Positions 34,375 through 43,293 are shown, counted from the stretch's first letter. The stretch: DNA of 64,000 bases from Tropicibacter alexandrii (GCF_003667315.2 NZ_RCTZ02000021.1:1-64000); one strand, 5' to 3'. The notes: generated by a model not told the origin, from the sequence alone. A program made the numbers and translations.

Positions 34375-34850
34375 TTAGCTGACAACGACGTAGCGCTGTG
34401 GGACGGGCGGAGGCGCATGTGCGAAAGCGTCTGTGACCGCCAAACAGTCGGGCTGGATGAACAGGCCCAAAGCCGGGTCCATGTAACGGGCGTTCGGGTA
34501 GTACAGCCCCACGTCCATGTCGTAGCGCTCGCCGAAAAACGCCTTGGTGTCGGGCTGCGGGCTGGTCGTCGAACGCACCGAAGGGGCGGTAGCCGCGGAT
34601 GCTATCCGTCTCATCGACGCTCTAGACTGAGCGCACAGAGGCCAGCTGATCGGCGAACAGGATCGACACAGTCTCGACCCTGTGCACTTTGTATTCATGG
34701 CGCAGGTCCGGGAGCGGGTAGTCGAAGCTTTTCTCGACCCCGCTATAATCACGGATATCAACCGGGCCGACATAGAGCGTGGTCTTACCGTTGGCTCTGG
34801 AGTCATTGGACGCGAAGCTAACTCGACCAGCCGCGAGTTGCCGCTAGTCT
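34375..34850 (-). pseudogene. Decayed RHS core, copy 2
   Basis: Read on the minus strand, this segment shows RHS-core pieces in more than one frame. RVSFASNDSRANGKTTLYVG and ILFADQLASVRSV end at a stop. YRPFGAFDDQP is in another frame, and FFGERYDMDVGLYYPNARY with MDPALGLFIQPDCLAVTD is in a third. The last is the conserved RHS repeat-associated core that precedes variable toxin domains, here followed by only about 20 residues. The frameshifts make it a non-functional remnant, probably an old displaced cassette end. Confidence 0.75.
34442..34483. repeat. RHS-core direct repeat, copy 1
   Basis: This 42-bp segment matches 35941-35982 with only two differences by eye. It encodes the RHS core end (MDPALGxFIQPD) and lies on the far side of the toxin/immunity pair. 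The two copies flank the cassette and would support homologous exchange. Confidence 0.75.
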
Positions 34851-35287
34851 ACATATGACTTATGCGTTTCCAAGATTTGATCTTGAGGGACCAAATTACG
34901 CATCCAGTCTTCAAGGTCACGGAAGCGCTGAGTTACAAATTTTCCAGATTTGACATCTTCATCGGTTGGCGGAATGAGATGTGTGCGAGTTGATTTGGCT
35001 GACATCACAAAGTTTCCGCTGGGTGCGTATCCAAAAACTAGTAGTATCGTAGGGTTCTCACCTTGAGTGTAACAGCGGAGCTTGGGCTTACTTTCATTGG
35101 CCAACGAACATTGTGCATCAAGGGCATTCGCCTTTTCCTTTAGGCTCTGCATCAGTGAATCTTCAATCTCTTTTGTCATGTAGCTTGGCTTTATAACGAC
35201 AAGAGCGCTTGTTAGGGATGTAGCGCATCCGACAAGAAGAACGCACGCGGCAGTTGTTGCAATAAAAAGCTTCGGGATTTTAGTCAT
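34844..35287 (-). CDS. Lipoprotein, probable immunity to the lipase-type RHS toxin
   Basis: This 147-residue protein has a lipoprotein signal: MTKIPKLFIATTAACVLLVG followed by Cys, with lipobox LVGC. No family is recognised in the mature part. AGGA lies before the ATG at 35287, which overlaps the end of the toxin gene. Membrane-anchored periplasmic lipoproteins are the usual immunity partners (Tli) of phospholipase effectors (Tle) that act in the periplasm. Order and localisation fit that role, which is inference. The DNA is noticeably AT-richer than its neighbours, a sign of transfer. Confidence 0.65.
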   Translation of the reverse strand: MTKIPKLFIATTAACVLLVGCATSLTSALVVIKPSYMTKEIEDSLMQSLKEKANALDAQCSLANESKPKLRCYTQGENPTILLVFGYAPSGNFVMSAKSTRTHLIPPTDEDVKSGKFVTQRFRDLEDWMRNLVPQDQILETHKSYVD

Positions 35288-35981
35288 GATATCCTGCAAT
35301 CCTTCCTCGGAACGCAGCCATCTGGTGGTTTGATAAAGGATTCCATGAGATTGGTGAGTAATACGTCAAAAAGCCAAATATCCCCATTCCAAGAGTTACG
35401 GCATTCAAGCTGGAAACTGGATCTCCGAGTACAACATGGTTTTTCATCTTTGTGTTCCGGCCAATCATCCCCATCCAAACATTATTGGTTATTTCTTGGA
35501 TCGTGTCACGTACTCCTGTTGCATTGAAGGTCTTTGCGTCGCGATGCGGATTGACTCGACGGATACTGGCGGGAAGCGCGTTCGCCGCTTCCATCGCCAG
35601 ACCACCACCGAGCGAGTGGCCACTGAATGAAAGAGGCCCTTGGGTTTTTCCTGACACATAGGCGGCAATTCCCTTCGCCTGAGTGTATTTTGGAGAGTCA
35701 CCAAGCATGCCCTGAACTCCGTTGTTTTTCCAATCCTGTAGGTCTTGCGTCCCTGAAAATACAACGATTATCCCACCTGTCTTGCTGTTCTTGTATGCCC
35801 CAGCTTGAAGCCTCGTTTCTTTGTCTGACCAAACTGCGCCGGGATATAGCTTGTCACGCTCGGCGGCTGTGAGCCTGTGCAAGTAGTCGGAAAGCTCTGG
35901 GTCATAGCTGTTCGTCCCGCCCCTAGGCTCGGTCACTTCGAAACAGTCGGGCTGGATGAACATGCCCAAGGCCGGGTCCAT
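35280..35981 (-). CDS. Orphan RHS C-terminal lipase-like effector
   Basis: About 233 residues from the in-frame ATG at 35981. The start is the RHS core end MDPALGMFIQPDCFEVTE. A class 3 lipase/Mbeg1-like alpha/beta-hydrolase domain follows, with GGIIVVFSGTQDLQDWKNN and the nucleophile elbow PLSFSGHSLGGGLAMEAA. Upstream of 35981 the core continues in another frame (GLYYLNAQ), so the original long RHS protein is broken. The open frame itself extends to 36149. The domain would attack membrane lipids of rival cells if delivered. Here it lacks the delivery scaffold and is probably a stored or decaying cassette. It overlaps the lipoprotein gene, which fits toxin/immunity pairing. Confidence 0.68.
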   Translation of the reverse strand: MDPALGMFIQPDCFEVTEPRGGTNSYDPELSDYLHRLTAAERDKLYPGAVWSDKETRLQAGAYKNSKTGGIIVVFSGTQDLQDWKNNGVQGMLGDSPKYTQAKGIAAYVSGKTQGPLSFSGHSLGGGLAMEAANALPASIRRVNPHRDAKTFNATGVRDTIQEITNNVWMGMIGRNTKMKNHVVLGDPVSSLNAVTLGMGIFGFLTYYSPISWNPLSNHQMAAFRGRIAGYHD

Positions 35982-35982
35982 G
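35941..35982. repeat. RHS-core direct repeat, copy 2
   Basis: This is the partner of 34442-34483 and lies at the start of the lipase-type cassette. The sequence identity is high although the DNA between the copies is AT-rich and unrelated, which is the signature of C-terminal cassette displacement in RHS loci. Confidence 0.75.
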
Positions 35983-36431
35983 AGATCTGTGCGTTGAGAT
36001 AGTACAGCCCCGGTGCGGGCGAGCTGCCGGGCATCTTTATGTTCTTCGCGGGTGATCTTGCGGGCATACGTATTCGGACAGCAGTTCGCTGTCACGAAAC
36101 TGTCCTTGCAGGTTCTTGGAAAAGATCGAGTGGTCCGGGACGCGGTCAATCAGATCGAGACCGCAATATCAGCGATGGGCGGGGTTCAGATGCACCTCGC
36201 CGCCGCGCCGCAACACGCACCTGAAGATCGTGGCGTGGCCTAAAACCCATGCACGGCGGCACACCGTTTGAAATCCGGTTGGGCTGGTCACGGGGCCATC
36301 CATGTCAGCCTCATCCAGCCCCGTCCTATGTCGCCCGCGATCACGAGCCTCGCGATCCTTGGCGCGGTTTTTGGTGAACACCAGCCTGTTCAGTGTCAGG
36401 GCTATGCTGGGCGCGGGTGGGCAGAGCTTTC
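35983..36431. other. Degenerate region between RHS remnant and IS66
   Basis: The first 40 bp still show RHS core in a shifted minus-strand frame (GLYYLNAQ). Beyond that I find only short frames on both strands without recognisable domains. It is probably decayed rhs sequence or flank, cut off by the IS66 insertion at 36432. Confidence 0.45.
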
Positions 36432-36480
36432 GTAACCGCCCGATTTGAACCGCCTGCTCGTATGTCCGGTTGATTGGTAA

Positions 36481-36514
36481 GAGACGTCCATAATGACGTC
36501 ATTAAAGACGTCTC
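36481..36514. promoter_or_regulatory. Nested palindromes in the IS66 leader
   Basis: GAGACGTC (36481-36488) and GACGTCTC (36507-36514) are perfect inverted repeats, and between them TAATGACGTCATTA (36491-36504) is itself a perfect palindrome. GACGTC therefore occurs three times at 12-bp spacing, just before the first transposase gene. It could form a leader hairpin or a repeated protein-binding site. Confidence 0.5.
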
Positions 36515-36530
36515 CTACAGGGAGGCAGGG

Positions 36531-36902
36531 ATGCGGGGCGAAATTCTGGGCGTAGAGCGTCGGCGCCGATGGAGCGACGAGGAGAAGTTGTCGATTGTGC
36601 TTTCGGTCGGGGCGAACGGCGCGACGGTATCGCAAGTCGCGCATCGGCACGAGATCAGGAGGCAGCAGATTTATGCTTGGCGATACGAGCTGAGGAAGAA
36701 GGGTCTTCTGACACCTGACGACACGGCGCTGTTCTTGCCGGTCGATATTGCACTGCCGCCCGGACCGCCGGAATCCTGCGGCCCTGACGCGAGTTCGGTG
36801 TTGATCGAAGTGGTTCTGCGCGAGGGCCGCAGCCTCCGGGTCGATGCCCATGTGGACGCGGCGGTGCTGACCCGTTTGATCCAAGCAGTTGAGGCGGCAT
36901 GA
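36531..36902 (+). CDS. IS66 accessory protein TnpA (Orf1)
   Basis: This 123-residue helix-turn-helix protein of the IS66 TnpA group has RRWSDEEKLSIVLSVGANG and VSQVAHRHEIRRQQIYAWRY as the DNA-binding part. GGGAGGCAGGG precedes the ATG at 36531. It overlaps tnpB by ATGA. Confidence 0.85.
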   Translation: MRGEILGVERRRRWSDEEKLSIVLSVGANGATVSQVAHRHEIRRQQIYAWRYELRKKGLLTPDDTALFLPVDIALPPGPPESCGPDASSVLIEVVLREGRSLRVDAHVDAAVLTRLIQAVEAA

Positions 36903-37246
36903 TCGGCCCGGGCACCGGCGTTCGGGTTTACCTGGCTTGCGGTCACACTGATATGCGCAAGGGTATTGCGGGCCTGTCCGCCATCGCGCAGGACGCCCTG
37001 CGTCAGCGGCCATCGAACGGTGCCGTGTTCGCGTTTCGGGGGCGCCGGGGCGACAGGGTGAAGCTTTTGTATTGGGATGGCCAGGGATTTTGCCTGTATT
37101 ACGAAGTCCTCGAGAAGGGGCGTTTCCCATGGCCCGCAGCGACGGATGGCAGCGCACGTCTGACCGCCGCTCAACTGGCCATGCTCTGGGAAGGAATCGA
37201 CTGGCGTCGGCCGGACTGGGGTGCGCCGCCGGCCCGGACGGGTTGA
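36899..37246 (+). CDS. IS66 accessory protein TnpB (Orf2)
   Basis: This 115-residue protein has the IS66 TnpB motif set GTGVRVYLACGHTDMRKGI, FRGRRGDRVKLLYWDGQGFC and LYYEVLEKGRFPWP. It is required for transposition in known IS66 elements although its biochemistry is not defined. It follows tnpA by an ATGA overlap. Confidence 0.9.
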   Translation: MIGPGTGVRVYLACGHTDMRKGIAGLSAIAQDALRQRPSNGAVFAFRGRRGDRVKLLYWDGQGFCLYYEVLEKGRFPWPAATDGSARLTAAQLAMLWEGIDWRRPDWGAPPARTG

Positions 37247-37308
37247 ATTATCTCTCTGGAATCGTTTGTTTTTATGGCACCTGACCTGCGGTCATGGTAT
37301 CCACCGCC

Positions 37309-38962
37309 ATGTCCGACGAAGCCACGTCTCTCTCCAATGATCCTGCCGTCCTGAAGGCGATGATCGTCGCATTGCAGGCGGAAAACCAGAAGATGTCCGC
37401 CAGTTTGCGAGCCCATGATCTGCTGGTTCAGGCGCTGCGTGTCCGGATCGCCAAATTGCAGAAGCAGAAATTCGGTTCCAGCTCGGAAAAGATCGAACGC
37501 GAGATCGAACAACTGGAACTGGCGCTCGAGGGCCTGCAGGTGGCGCTCACCGAGGCGGAGGGCCAGTCGCAGGACCACGACGATGAACCGGAGGCGGAAA
37601 ACCGGGGCCCGGAACCAGCTGAGATGCGGAACCCGAGGCGCCGCCGCCCGAAGGTGTCGAAGGACACGCCGCGCGAACGCCGCGAGCTTGATCCCGGCGA
37701 CAATTGTCCGGATTGTCATGCCGCAGGCATGCTTCCAGCATGACGGCGACCTGCGGGTGGTGGGCGAAGATGTCAGCGAGCTGATCGACATGATCTCGGC
37801 GCAGCTGAAGGTGATCGAGATCGCGCGCGTCAAGAAATCCTGCCGACGCTGTGAAAAGATCGTTCAGAAACCTGCGCCCAGCCGTCCCATTCCCCGCAGC
37901 ATGGCGGGCCCGAACCTGCTGGCTTATGTGCTGACCTCGAAATTCGACGACCACCTGCCGTTGTATCGTCAGAACGAGATCTTCGCCCGCATGGGGGCGG
38001 ACATCCCGGACACGACGCTGGTCGACTGGTGCGGCGGGGCAATGAAGACGCTGGCGCCGCTGATCGAGAAGATCGAGGCCGAGATCATGGCCAGCGATCT
38101 TCTGCACGCCGATGACACGCCCATCCGGGTTCTCGATCGCGGCCGACGCGACAAGGGGCTTGGCAAGGGCGTCAAGAAAGGCCGGATTTGGGCCTATGTG
38201 CGCGATCAGCGCCCCTGGTCGGGCACGGCTCCGCCCAGAGCGGTCTACCGGTTCGCCCCGGACTGGAAGGAAGAGCATGTCCTCGCCCATCTCGGCGAAA
38301 CCCGCGGCATTCTCCAGGCCGATGGCTACAAGGGCTATGCCAAGCTCTATGCCGCCGGTCCGGACGGCAAGAGCCAGTTCCGGGAAGCCGCATGCTGGAC
38401 GCATCTTCGCCGCGACTTCCACGATGTCTGGACCGCAACGAAATCCGAAATCGCGCGAGAGGCACTCACCCGGATCGGAGCGCTTTACGACGTCGAACGG
38501 CAAATCAGCGGCAGGCCCGCCGAGGTGCGGCTGGCCGTGCGTCAAAAGGAAAGCAGGCCCAAGGTCGATGCGTTCCTGAACTGGGCCGAAAAGCAACTCA
38601 CGCGCATTCCCGGCAAGAGCGATCTGGCCAAGGCGTTCCGCTACGGGCTGAGCCGCTGGCCCTCGTTCACGCTGTTCCTTGAGGACGGGCGCGTAGCCAT
38701 CGACAACAATCCCGCCGAGCGCGCGCTGAGACCGATTGGCGTCGGAAGGCGGAACTGGCTATTCGCTGGCTCGGATACCGGTGGCGAAACGCTCGCCCGC
38801 GCCATGACCGTGATTGAGACGGCCAAGTTGAACGGGCTCGATCCGCAGGCCTTCCTCGCCGACGTCTTGGATCGCATCCACGATCACATGAACAATCGCC
38901 TGGCCGAATTGCTCCCCTGGAATTGGAGCCCGACGGATCAATCACGCAACGAGGCCGCGTGA
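37309..38962 (+). pseudogene. IS66 transposase TnpC, frameshifted
   Basis: The N-terminal part (leucine-zipper-like coiled coil, RIAKLQKQKFGSSSEKIERE, then a Zn-finger start NCPDC) runs in one frame to a stop at 37743. The rest, DLRVVGEDVSELIDMISAQL through the DDE catalytic region (LLHADDTPIRVLD, VAIDNNPAERALRPI), continues in the +1 frame to 38962. The break coincides with about 25 extra bases (37717-37741) bounded by GTCATGC and GCATGAC. The full length of about 540 codons is otherwise normal. Programmed frameshifting is not usual at this site of IS66, so I treat it as inactivated. Confidence 0.78.
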
Positions 38963-39258
38963 TGTCCGCAACGACCTACGTCTGCTCGATCGCCCATGTC
39001 GCCACCCGCCTGGGCGAAGATCCCGAGCTGCTCGAGGCCATCGCCAGCAACGACGACAACCTAACCTACGGCAATATCGTCAGCGTCCATGTCGGGCACG
39101 ACGACTACATCACCGCGCTGACCGACGACGGCATCGACGAGATACGTGATATGCTCGCATCCGCACGCGTGTCTGTCGAAGAATGGCACAGCTTCCTCGA
39201 CGACTTCGTCATCGAGCCCGACATTATCGCCCGCGTCAAGGACCAGCCGCTGCGGTAG
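38962..39258 (+). CDS. Small IS66-associated passenger protein
   Basis: This acidic 98-residue protein (MSATTYVCSIAHVATRLGED, then DDYITALTDDGIDEIRDML) has no recognised domain. It starts one base into the tnpC stop (TGATG) and ends 15 bp before the right inverted repeat, so it belongs to the element. Its function is unknown. Confidence 0.7.
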   Translation: MSATTYVCSIAHVATRLGEDPELLEAIASNDDNLTYGNIVSVHVGHDDYITALTDDGIDEIRDMLASARVSVEEWHSFLDDFVIEPDIIARVKDQPLR

Positions 39259-39437
39259 AAACCGGGCGGTTACAACATTTCCGTGTCGCCGCGCTCACTT
39301 TGCGCCGCCGCTGGTCTGGCCGCACGGGACGCCCCCCAAAACGCCGCCCGCTTTCCAACCGGTGCCGGATCCGAGCCGCAAGCCCATCGCAAGCTGCAAA
39401 TGGGACAGGCCCGAACGGCTCTGCGGCTTCGGATCGC

Positions 39438-40388
39438 CTACAAAGCGCCCGAGAACATCGGCGCGCCTTTGATGCCCAACTCCTGCGGGAACTCCGCCTT
39501 CAGGATGCTGCCGCTGTCCGACTCCGTGATGTATAGCGTCCGCCCCTCCGGCCCGCCGAAGGCGCAGTTGGTCGTCCCGAGGCCCCGTGGCGAGCGGACC
39601 ACCGCGATGGGCCGCCCCAGCACGTCATGCACCCAGACCAACCCCATGCCGGTCTGACACACCACGACGCCACCTTCGGAGGTCAGCGCAAGCCCGTCCG
39701 GCCCGGCCCGTCCGCCGGAAAACTGGATGAACAGCCCAGCCTTGTTGACCCGTCCACTGGGCGACATGGGCAGCCGCCAGATCGCATTGGCCCGCGTCAC
39801 GGCGAGAAAGAGCACATGTTCGGCAAGGTCCAGAACCAAGCCATTGGGGCTGGGCACCTTGTCGATCAGGCAGGTCAGCGCGCCGGTCTCAAGCACCCAT
39901 TTCCAGACACGCCCCGTGGGGTCCTGCAAGCCCGTCTGACCCTGATCCGTGAAATACAGCGCGCCGTCGCGGCCAAAATGCAGGTCATTGCAGCCCTTGA
40001 AGCTTTCGGTGTCGGCATCGCCAAGCGCCTTGGTCACGGCCCCGGTGGCCGGATCCAGCAGCATGATGCCGTTCTGGTAATCCGCGAGGAAGATCCGCCC
40101 GTCGCGATGGATCTTCAACCCGTTGGGCTGTCCGTCATATTCGGTGATCTGAGTGATCTGGCCGCCCGGATCGGCACGGAACACCCGGCCAAAGGGGATA
40201 TCGACGAAATACAGGTTCCCGTCGGTGTCAAAGGACGGCCCTTCGAGGAAGCTGTCCGCAGGCGCGCCGCGCCGGTTCTTTTCCGCCCAATAGGACGGCT
40301 GCCCGGTCCGACGCAGCGTGGCGGGCAATTCGGTGAACACCTCGGCGTCGATGACGACCGGCTCGGGGAAGGGATAGGTCGGTGTCAT
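39438..40388 (-). CDS. SMP-30/gluconolactonase family protein
   Basis: This 316-residue six-bladed propeller hydrolase has EGPSFDTDGNLYFVDIPFGRV (Glu metal ligand), YDGQPNGLKIHRDGRIFLAD (Asn ligand), PSPNGLVLD and AGPDGLALTSEG, the usual four calcium/zinc-ligand segments. These enzymes open sugar-acid or other lactones. It overlaps dctM by ATGA and ends the long TTT-TRAP operon, suggesting that the imported or oxidised substrate passes through a lactone. Confidence 0.87.
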   Translation of the reverse strand: MTPTYPFPEPVVIDAEVFTELPATLRRTGQPSYWAEKNRRGAPADSFLEGPSFDTDGNLYFVDIPFGRVFRADPGGQITQITEYDGQPNGLKIHRDGRIFLADYQNGIMLLDPATGAVTKALGDADTESFKGCNDLHFGRDGALYFTDQGQTGLQDPTGRVWKWVLETGALTCLIDKVPSPNGLVLDLAEHVLFLAVTRANAIWRLPMSPSGRVNKAGLFIQFSGGRAGPDGLALTSEGGVVVCQTGMGLVWVHDVLGRPIAVVRSPRGLGTTNCAFGGPEGRTLYITESDSGSILKAEFPQELGIKGAPMFSGAL

Positions 40389-41677
40389 CCGAATGTGACC
40401 TCCGGCAGGAACAGGGCGATTTGCGGCGCGGCGATGAGCAGCAGCATAAAGGCCACGATGATGATGAAGAAGGGCAGCGTGCCCATGATCACATCCTCGA
40501 CCTTCACCTCCTCCGACGAGGAGGCCACGACGAACAGGATCACCCCCAAAGGCGGCGTCAACTGGCCCAGCTCGACAAGGATCACCACGAAGACGCCGAA
40601 CCAGATCGGGTCCACGTCCAGCGCCAGCAGCGCGGGGAAGATCACCGGCACGATGATCGCGATCATGCCCAGCCCTTCCATGAAACACCCGAGGATCGCA
40701 AAGACCACCATGATGATCAGCAGAAAGGTCAGGCGCGAGACATTGGCCGTTTCCAGCATGCCGACGAGGTCCTCACCGATGCCCGACAGTGCGGTGGCAT
40801 AGGCAAAGATCATCGAAGTGAAGACGATGAACAGGATATTGCCACACATGGAGGCGGTGCGGGACAGCGCGTCCTTTACGAGTTGCCAACTGAGCTTGCG
40901 ATAGAGCCCGGCGATCAGGAGCGCGCCGACCGTGCCGACGGCCCCGGCCTCGGTCGGGGTGGCGAAACCGCCATAGATGCTGCCCAGCACGATCACGATC
41001 AGCATGAGGAACGGCACGATATCCAGAAGCGCGCGGCCAAGGTCGCCCGGCGTGGCCTTGGTCTCGACCTTGGGGGCCAGTTGCGGGTTCAGCGTCACCC
41101 GCAGCATGATGAACCCCATGTAGCACAGCGCCAGCACGATCCCCGGCACCAGACCGGCGGCAAAGAGACGCGCGATCGAGGTCTCGGTAAAGGTGGCGTA
41201 GATGATCATGGTGATCGACGGCGGGATGAGGATGCCCAGCGTGCCGCCTGCGGCCAGCGATCCGGCGACGAGGCGGCGGTTGTATCCGCGCGCGGAAAGC
41301 TCCGGCAGGGCGACGGTGGACATGGCGGCGGCGGTGGGGGCAGAGCCGCCCGAGATCGCCGCAAAGATGCCGCTGCCCGCGATATTGGTGTGCAACAACC
41401 CGCCCGGCAGCCGCCGCATGAAGGGTGCGACACCGTTATACAGCCGCGTCGACAGGCCGGAGCCAAGCAGGATCTCGGCCATCAGCACGAACAGCGGGAT
41501 GGCGGCCAGCGTGAAACTGTTCGCCGCGCCCCAACTGACGAGGCCCAGCGCCTTCCAGCCGCCAAAGCCCTTGAGCAGCCAGATATAGGTCAGCCCCGCG
41601 CCCGCCACGGCGAATTGCACCCACATGCCGCCAAGGATCAGGCCAATCAGCAGGCCAAAGGCGAGGATCGCTTCCAT
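40385..41677 (-). CDS. TRAP transporter large permease (DctM family)
   Basis: This 430-residue membrane protein has about twelve TM segments and DctM hallmarks: FVLMAEILLGSGLSTRLYNG, GSGIFAAISGGSAPTAAAMS and GTLGILIPPSITMIIYATFT. It moves the solute with sodium together with DctQ and the binding protein. It follows dctQ by 3 bp. Confidence 0.9.
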   Translation of the reverse strand: MEAILAFGLLIGLILGGMWVQFAVAGAGLTYIWLLKGFGGWKALGLVSWGAANSFTLAAIPLFVLMAEILLGSGLSTRLYNGVAPFMRRLPGGLLHTNIAGSGIFAAISGGSAPTAAAMSTVALPELSARGYNRRLVAGSLAAGGTLGILIPPSITMIIYATFTETSIARLFAAGLVPGIVLALCYMGFIMLRVTLNPQLAPKVETKATPGDLGRALLDIVPFLMLIVIVLGSIYGGFATPTEAGAVGTVGALLIAGLYRKLSWQLVKDALSRTASMCGNILFIVFTSMIFAYATALSGIGEDLVGMLETANVSRLTFLLIIMVVFAILGCFMEGLGMIAIIVPVIFPALLALDVDPIWFGVFVVILVELGQLTPPLGVILFVVASSSEEVKVEDVIMGTLPFFIIIVAFMLLLIAAPQIALFLPEVTFG

Positions 41678-41680
41678 CTG

Positions 41681-42193
41681 TCAGTCCCCAGATTTGCGGA
41701 AGGTCAGCAGCAGTTGCTCGACCAGAAAGAACGCCAGAACGGAGAACCCGAGCGGCAGGATGAGTTGCGGTATCCAAAGGGGAGTACGCAGAACGGTCGG
41801 CGCGAATTTGCCGCGTGAAAAGGAGGACAGCGTCAGGTCCTTGGTCTTCCACGCGAGGATCACGCAGATCACCAGCGCGATCAGGACAAAGACGCGGACC
41901 AGCCAGCGGCGCGTGCCTTCGGGCCAGCGGTCCAGCAGGAAATGCACCTGAAACATCGCGTGGCCGCGCAAGGCCAGCGCCGCGCCGAAGAAGGTCATGA
42001 AGACCACGCCATAGCCGGTCAGTTCCTCGGCAAAGCCCAGCGAATAGTTGAACCCGCCGCGCAAGAGCGCCTCGAGGCAGACCAGCGAGACAAGCCCCAC
42101 CAGCACCGCGCCCGTGGCAACGCTGGTGATCCGCGCCACCGCGTCAAAGAGGGGGCCGGCGGATACCGGCCCCGTTTTGTCCTGCACCCGCAT
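41681..42193 (-). CDS. TRAP transporter small permease (DctQ family)
   Basis: This 170-residue protein has four TM segments and the DctQ-type segment FAEELTGYGVVFMTFFGAAL followed by LRGHAMFQVHFLLDRWP. The ATG at 42193 overlaps the dctP stop region. The 5' coding sequence contains a strong hairpin (listed separately). Confidence 0.85.
   Translation of the reverse strand: MRVQDKTGPVSAGPLFDAVARITSVATGAVLVGLVSLVCLEALLRGGFNYSLGFAEELTGYGVVFMTFFGAALALRGHAMFQVHFLLDRWPEGTRRWLVRVFVLIALVICVILAWKTKDLTLSSFSRGKFAPTVLRTPLWIPQLILPLGFSVLAFFLVEQLLLTFRKSGD
42152..42173 (-). other. Hairpin at the start of dctQ
   Basis: GGGGCCGG and CCGGCCCC form a perfect 8-bp stem with a 6-nt loop, 20-41 bases into the dctQ reading frame. 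Placed just after the binding-protein gene, it could stabilise dctP mRNA or limit dctQM expression. Confidence 0.4.
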
Positions 42194-42194
42194 C

Positions 42195-43163
42195 TTACTT
42201 GCCGATGGCGGCGCGCACGGTGGCAAGCGCTTCGACATAGTCCGGGCCGTTCTCTTCGGCCCAGGCTTCCCAGAACGGGGCCAGCTTTTCGGTCGCCATG
42301 GCCACGTCGCCATCGGCTGCGGCGCTTAGAGTCATGCCCGCCTCGGATTGCGCCTTTTTCTGCACTTCCTCGTCCTCAAGGAAGGCCGCGGTGGTTGCGG
42401 GGCCTTCCTCGGCGACGATGGCGCGCAGCTTGGCCTGCGTGTCCTCGGGCAGCGCGGCGAAGCTGTCGGCATTGGCGATGATCATCGAGTTGCCGTAATT
42501 CACCGCGAACCGGTAGTTGTAGGGCAGGAATTCGTGCCAGTTCTTGGCCCCACCCGCGCTGGCGGTCAGCACACCTTCGATCACGCCGCGCTCCAGCGAG
42601 GTCGGCACTTCGGAGCCGGACAGGGTGATCGGCGCGCCGCCGAATTCCTCGATGAACTTGCCTTGCTCGGGCGAGGTCACGCGGATCTTGTGGCCTTGAA
42701 GATCGGCCAGAGAGGTGATCTCGAACGTGGTAAAGATGGTCTGTTCCGGGTAGCGATAGCCGCCCAGCAGCACGACGCCTTGGTCTGCAAAGGCCTCGAC
42801 CAAGGTCGGCTCCATCGCGGCATAGGCCTTGGCCCATTCCGCGTCGTTTTCGATCAGCATCGGCAGGTTCAGCACGCGCGCCAGCGGCACCGACCCGGAA
42901 AAGAAGAAGTCCGCCGCCATGTCGATGATCCCATCGCCCACCGCCTGCGTGATGTCAGCCGACGCGATTTGCAGCGTCTTTCCCAGATGCAGGTCGATGG
43001 TCAGGTCGGTATAAGCTGCGACACGGTCGACGATGCGGTTCATGCCCTTGACCGCAGAGGTCGTGGAGACGGACGAGTAGGTATAGGCGGTCCAGTCGTC
43101 GGCATGGACGACGGTGGTGGATGCGGCGATCAGCGCAGCGGCGCCGAGTGTTTTCATGGTCAT
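42195..43163 (-). CDS. TRAP transporter substrate-binding protein (DctP family)
   Basis: This 322-residue protein begins with a signal peptide (MTMKTLGAAALIAASTTVVHA). The DctP fold is recognisable in GKTLQIASADITQAVGDGII, ITSLADLQGHKIRVTSPEQG and VIEGVLTASAGGAKNWHEFL, part of the usual ligand region. The common carboxylate-binding arginine falls in GHKIRV. GGAGGAAAACC precedes the ATG at 43163. The substrate is unknown but shared context with TctC suggests a carboxylate. Confidence 0.87.
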   Translation of the reverse strand: MTMKTLGAAALIAASTTVVHADDWTAYTYSSVSTTSAVKGMNRIVDRVAAYTDLTIDLHLGKTLQIASADITQAVGDGIIDMAADFFFSGSVPLARVLNLPMLIENDAEWAKAYAAMEPTLVEAFADQGVVLLGGYRYPEQTIFTTFEITSLADLQGHKIRVTSPEQGKFIEEFGGAPITLSGSEVPTSLERGVIEGVLTASAGGAKNWHEFLPYNYRFAVNYGNSMIIANADSFAALPEDTQAKLRAIVAEEGPATTAAFLEDEEVQKKAQSEAGMTLSAAADGDVAMATEKLAPFWEAWAEENGPDYVEALATVRAAIGK

Positions 43164-43228
43164 GGTTTTCCTCCAGTGGTGAAAGGTGTGGCCGGGTCTT
43201 GCGGCCCGTTTCTTTGAGGTTCCCCCGG

Positions 43229-43248
43229 CGCAAGAACAGCCTCTTGCG
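43229..43248 (-). terminator. Hairpin between TctA and DctP genes
   Basis: CGCAAGA and TCTTGCG form a perfect 7-bp stem with loop ACAGCC in the 130-bp gap between the TTT and TRAP halves of the operon. Without a T-run it may be a partial terminator or a processing site that sets the relative expression of the two transporters. Confidence 0.45.
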
Positions 43249-43293
43249 TCAGGGCGAGCCAATCCTTGCGGACGGTATGATGCGGGCTGGCGG

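Larger units (their letters stand above)
36432..39273 (+). mobile_element. IS66-family insertion sequence
   Basis: The ends GTAACCGCCCGATTT (left, from 36432) and the reverse complement of the right end (GTAACCGCCCGGTTT, ending at 39273) form terminal inverted repeats of about 15 bp with one mismatch. Inside are the three canonical IS66 genes and a fourth small passenger gene, all on the plus strand with overlapping stops and starts. Total length is about 2.84 kb. No matching 8-bp target duplication is visible at the flanks, so the insertion is old or has been rearranged. The frameshift in the third gene suggests it cannot move by itself. Confidence 0.85.

Noticed and set aside
36424-39281. 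8-bp target duplication of the IS66 element
   Set aside because: The bases flanking the two inverted repeats do not match.
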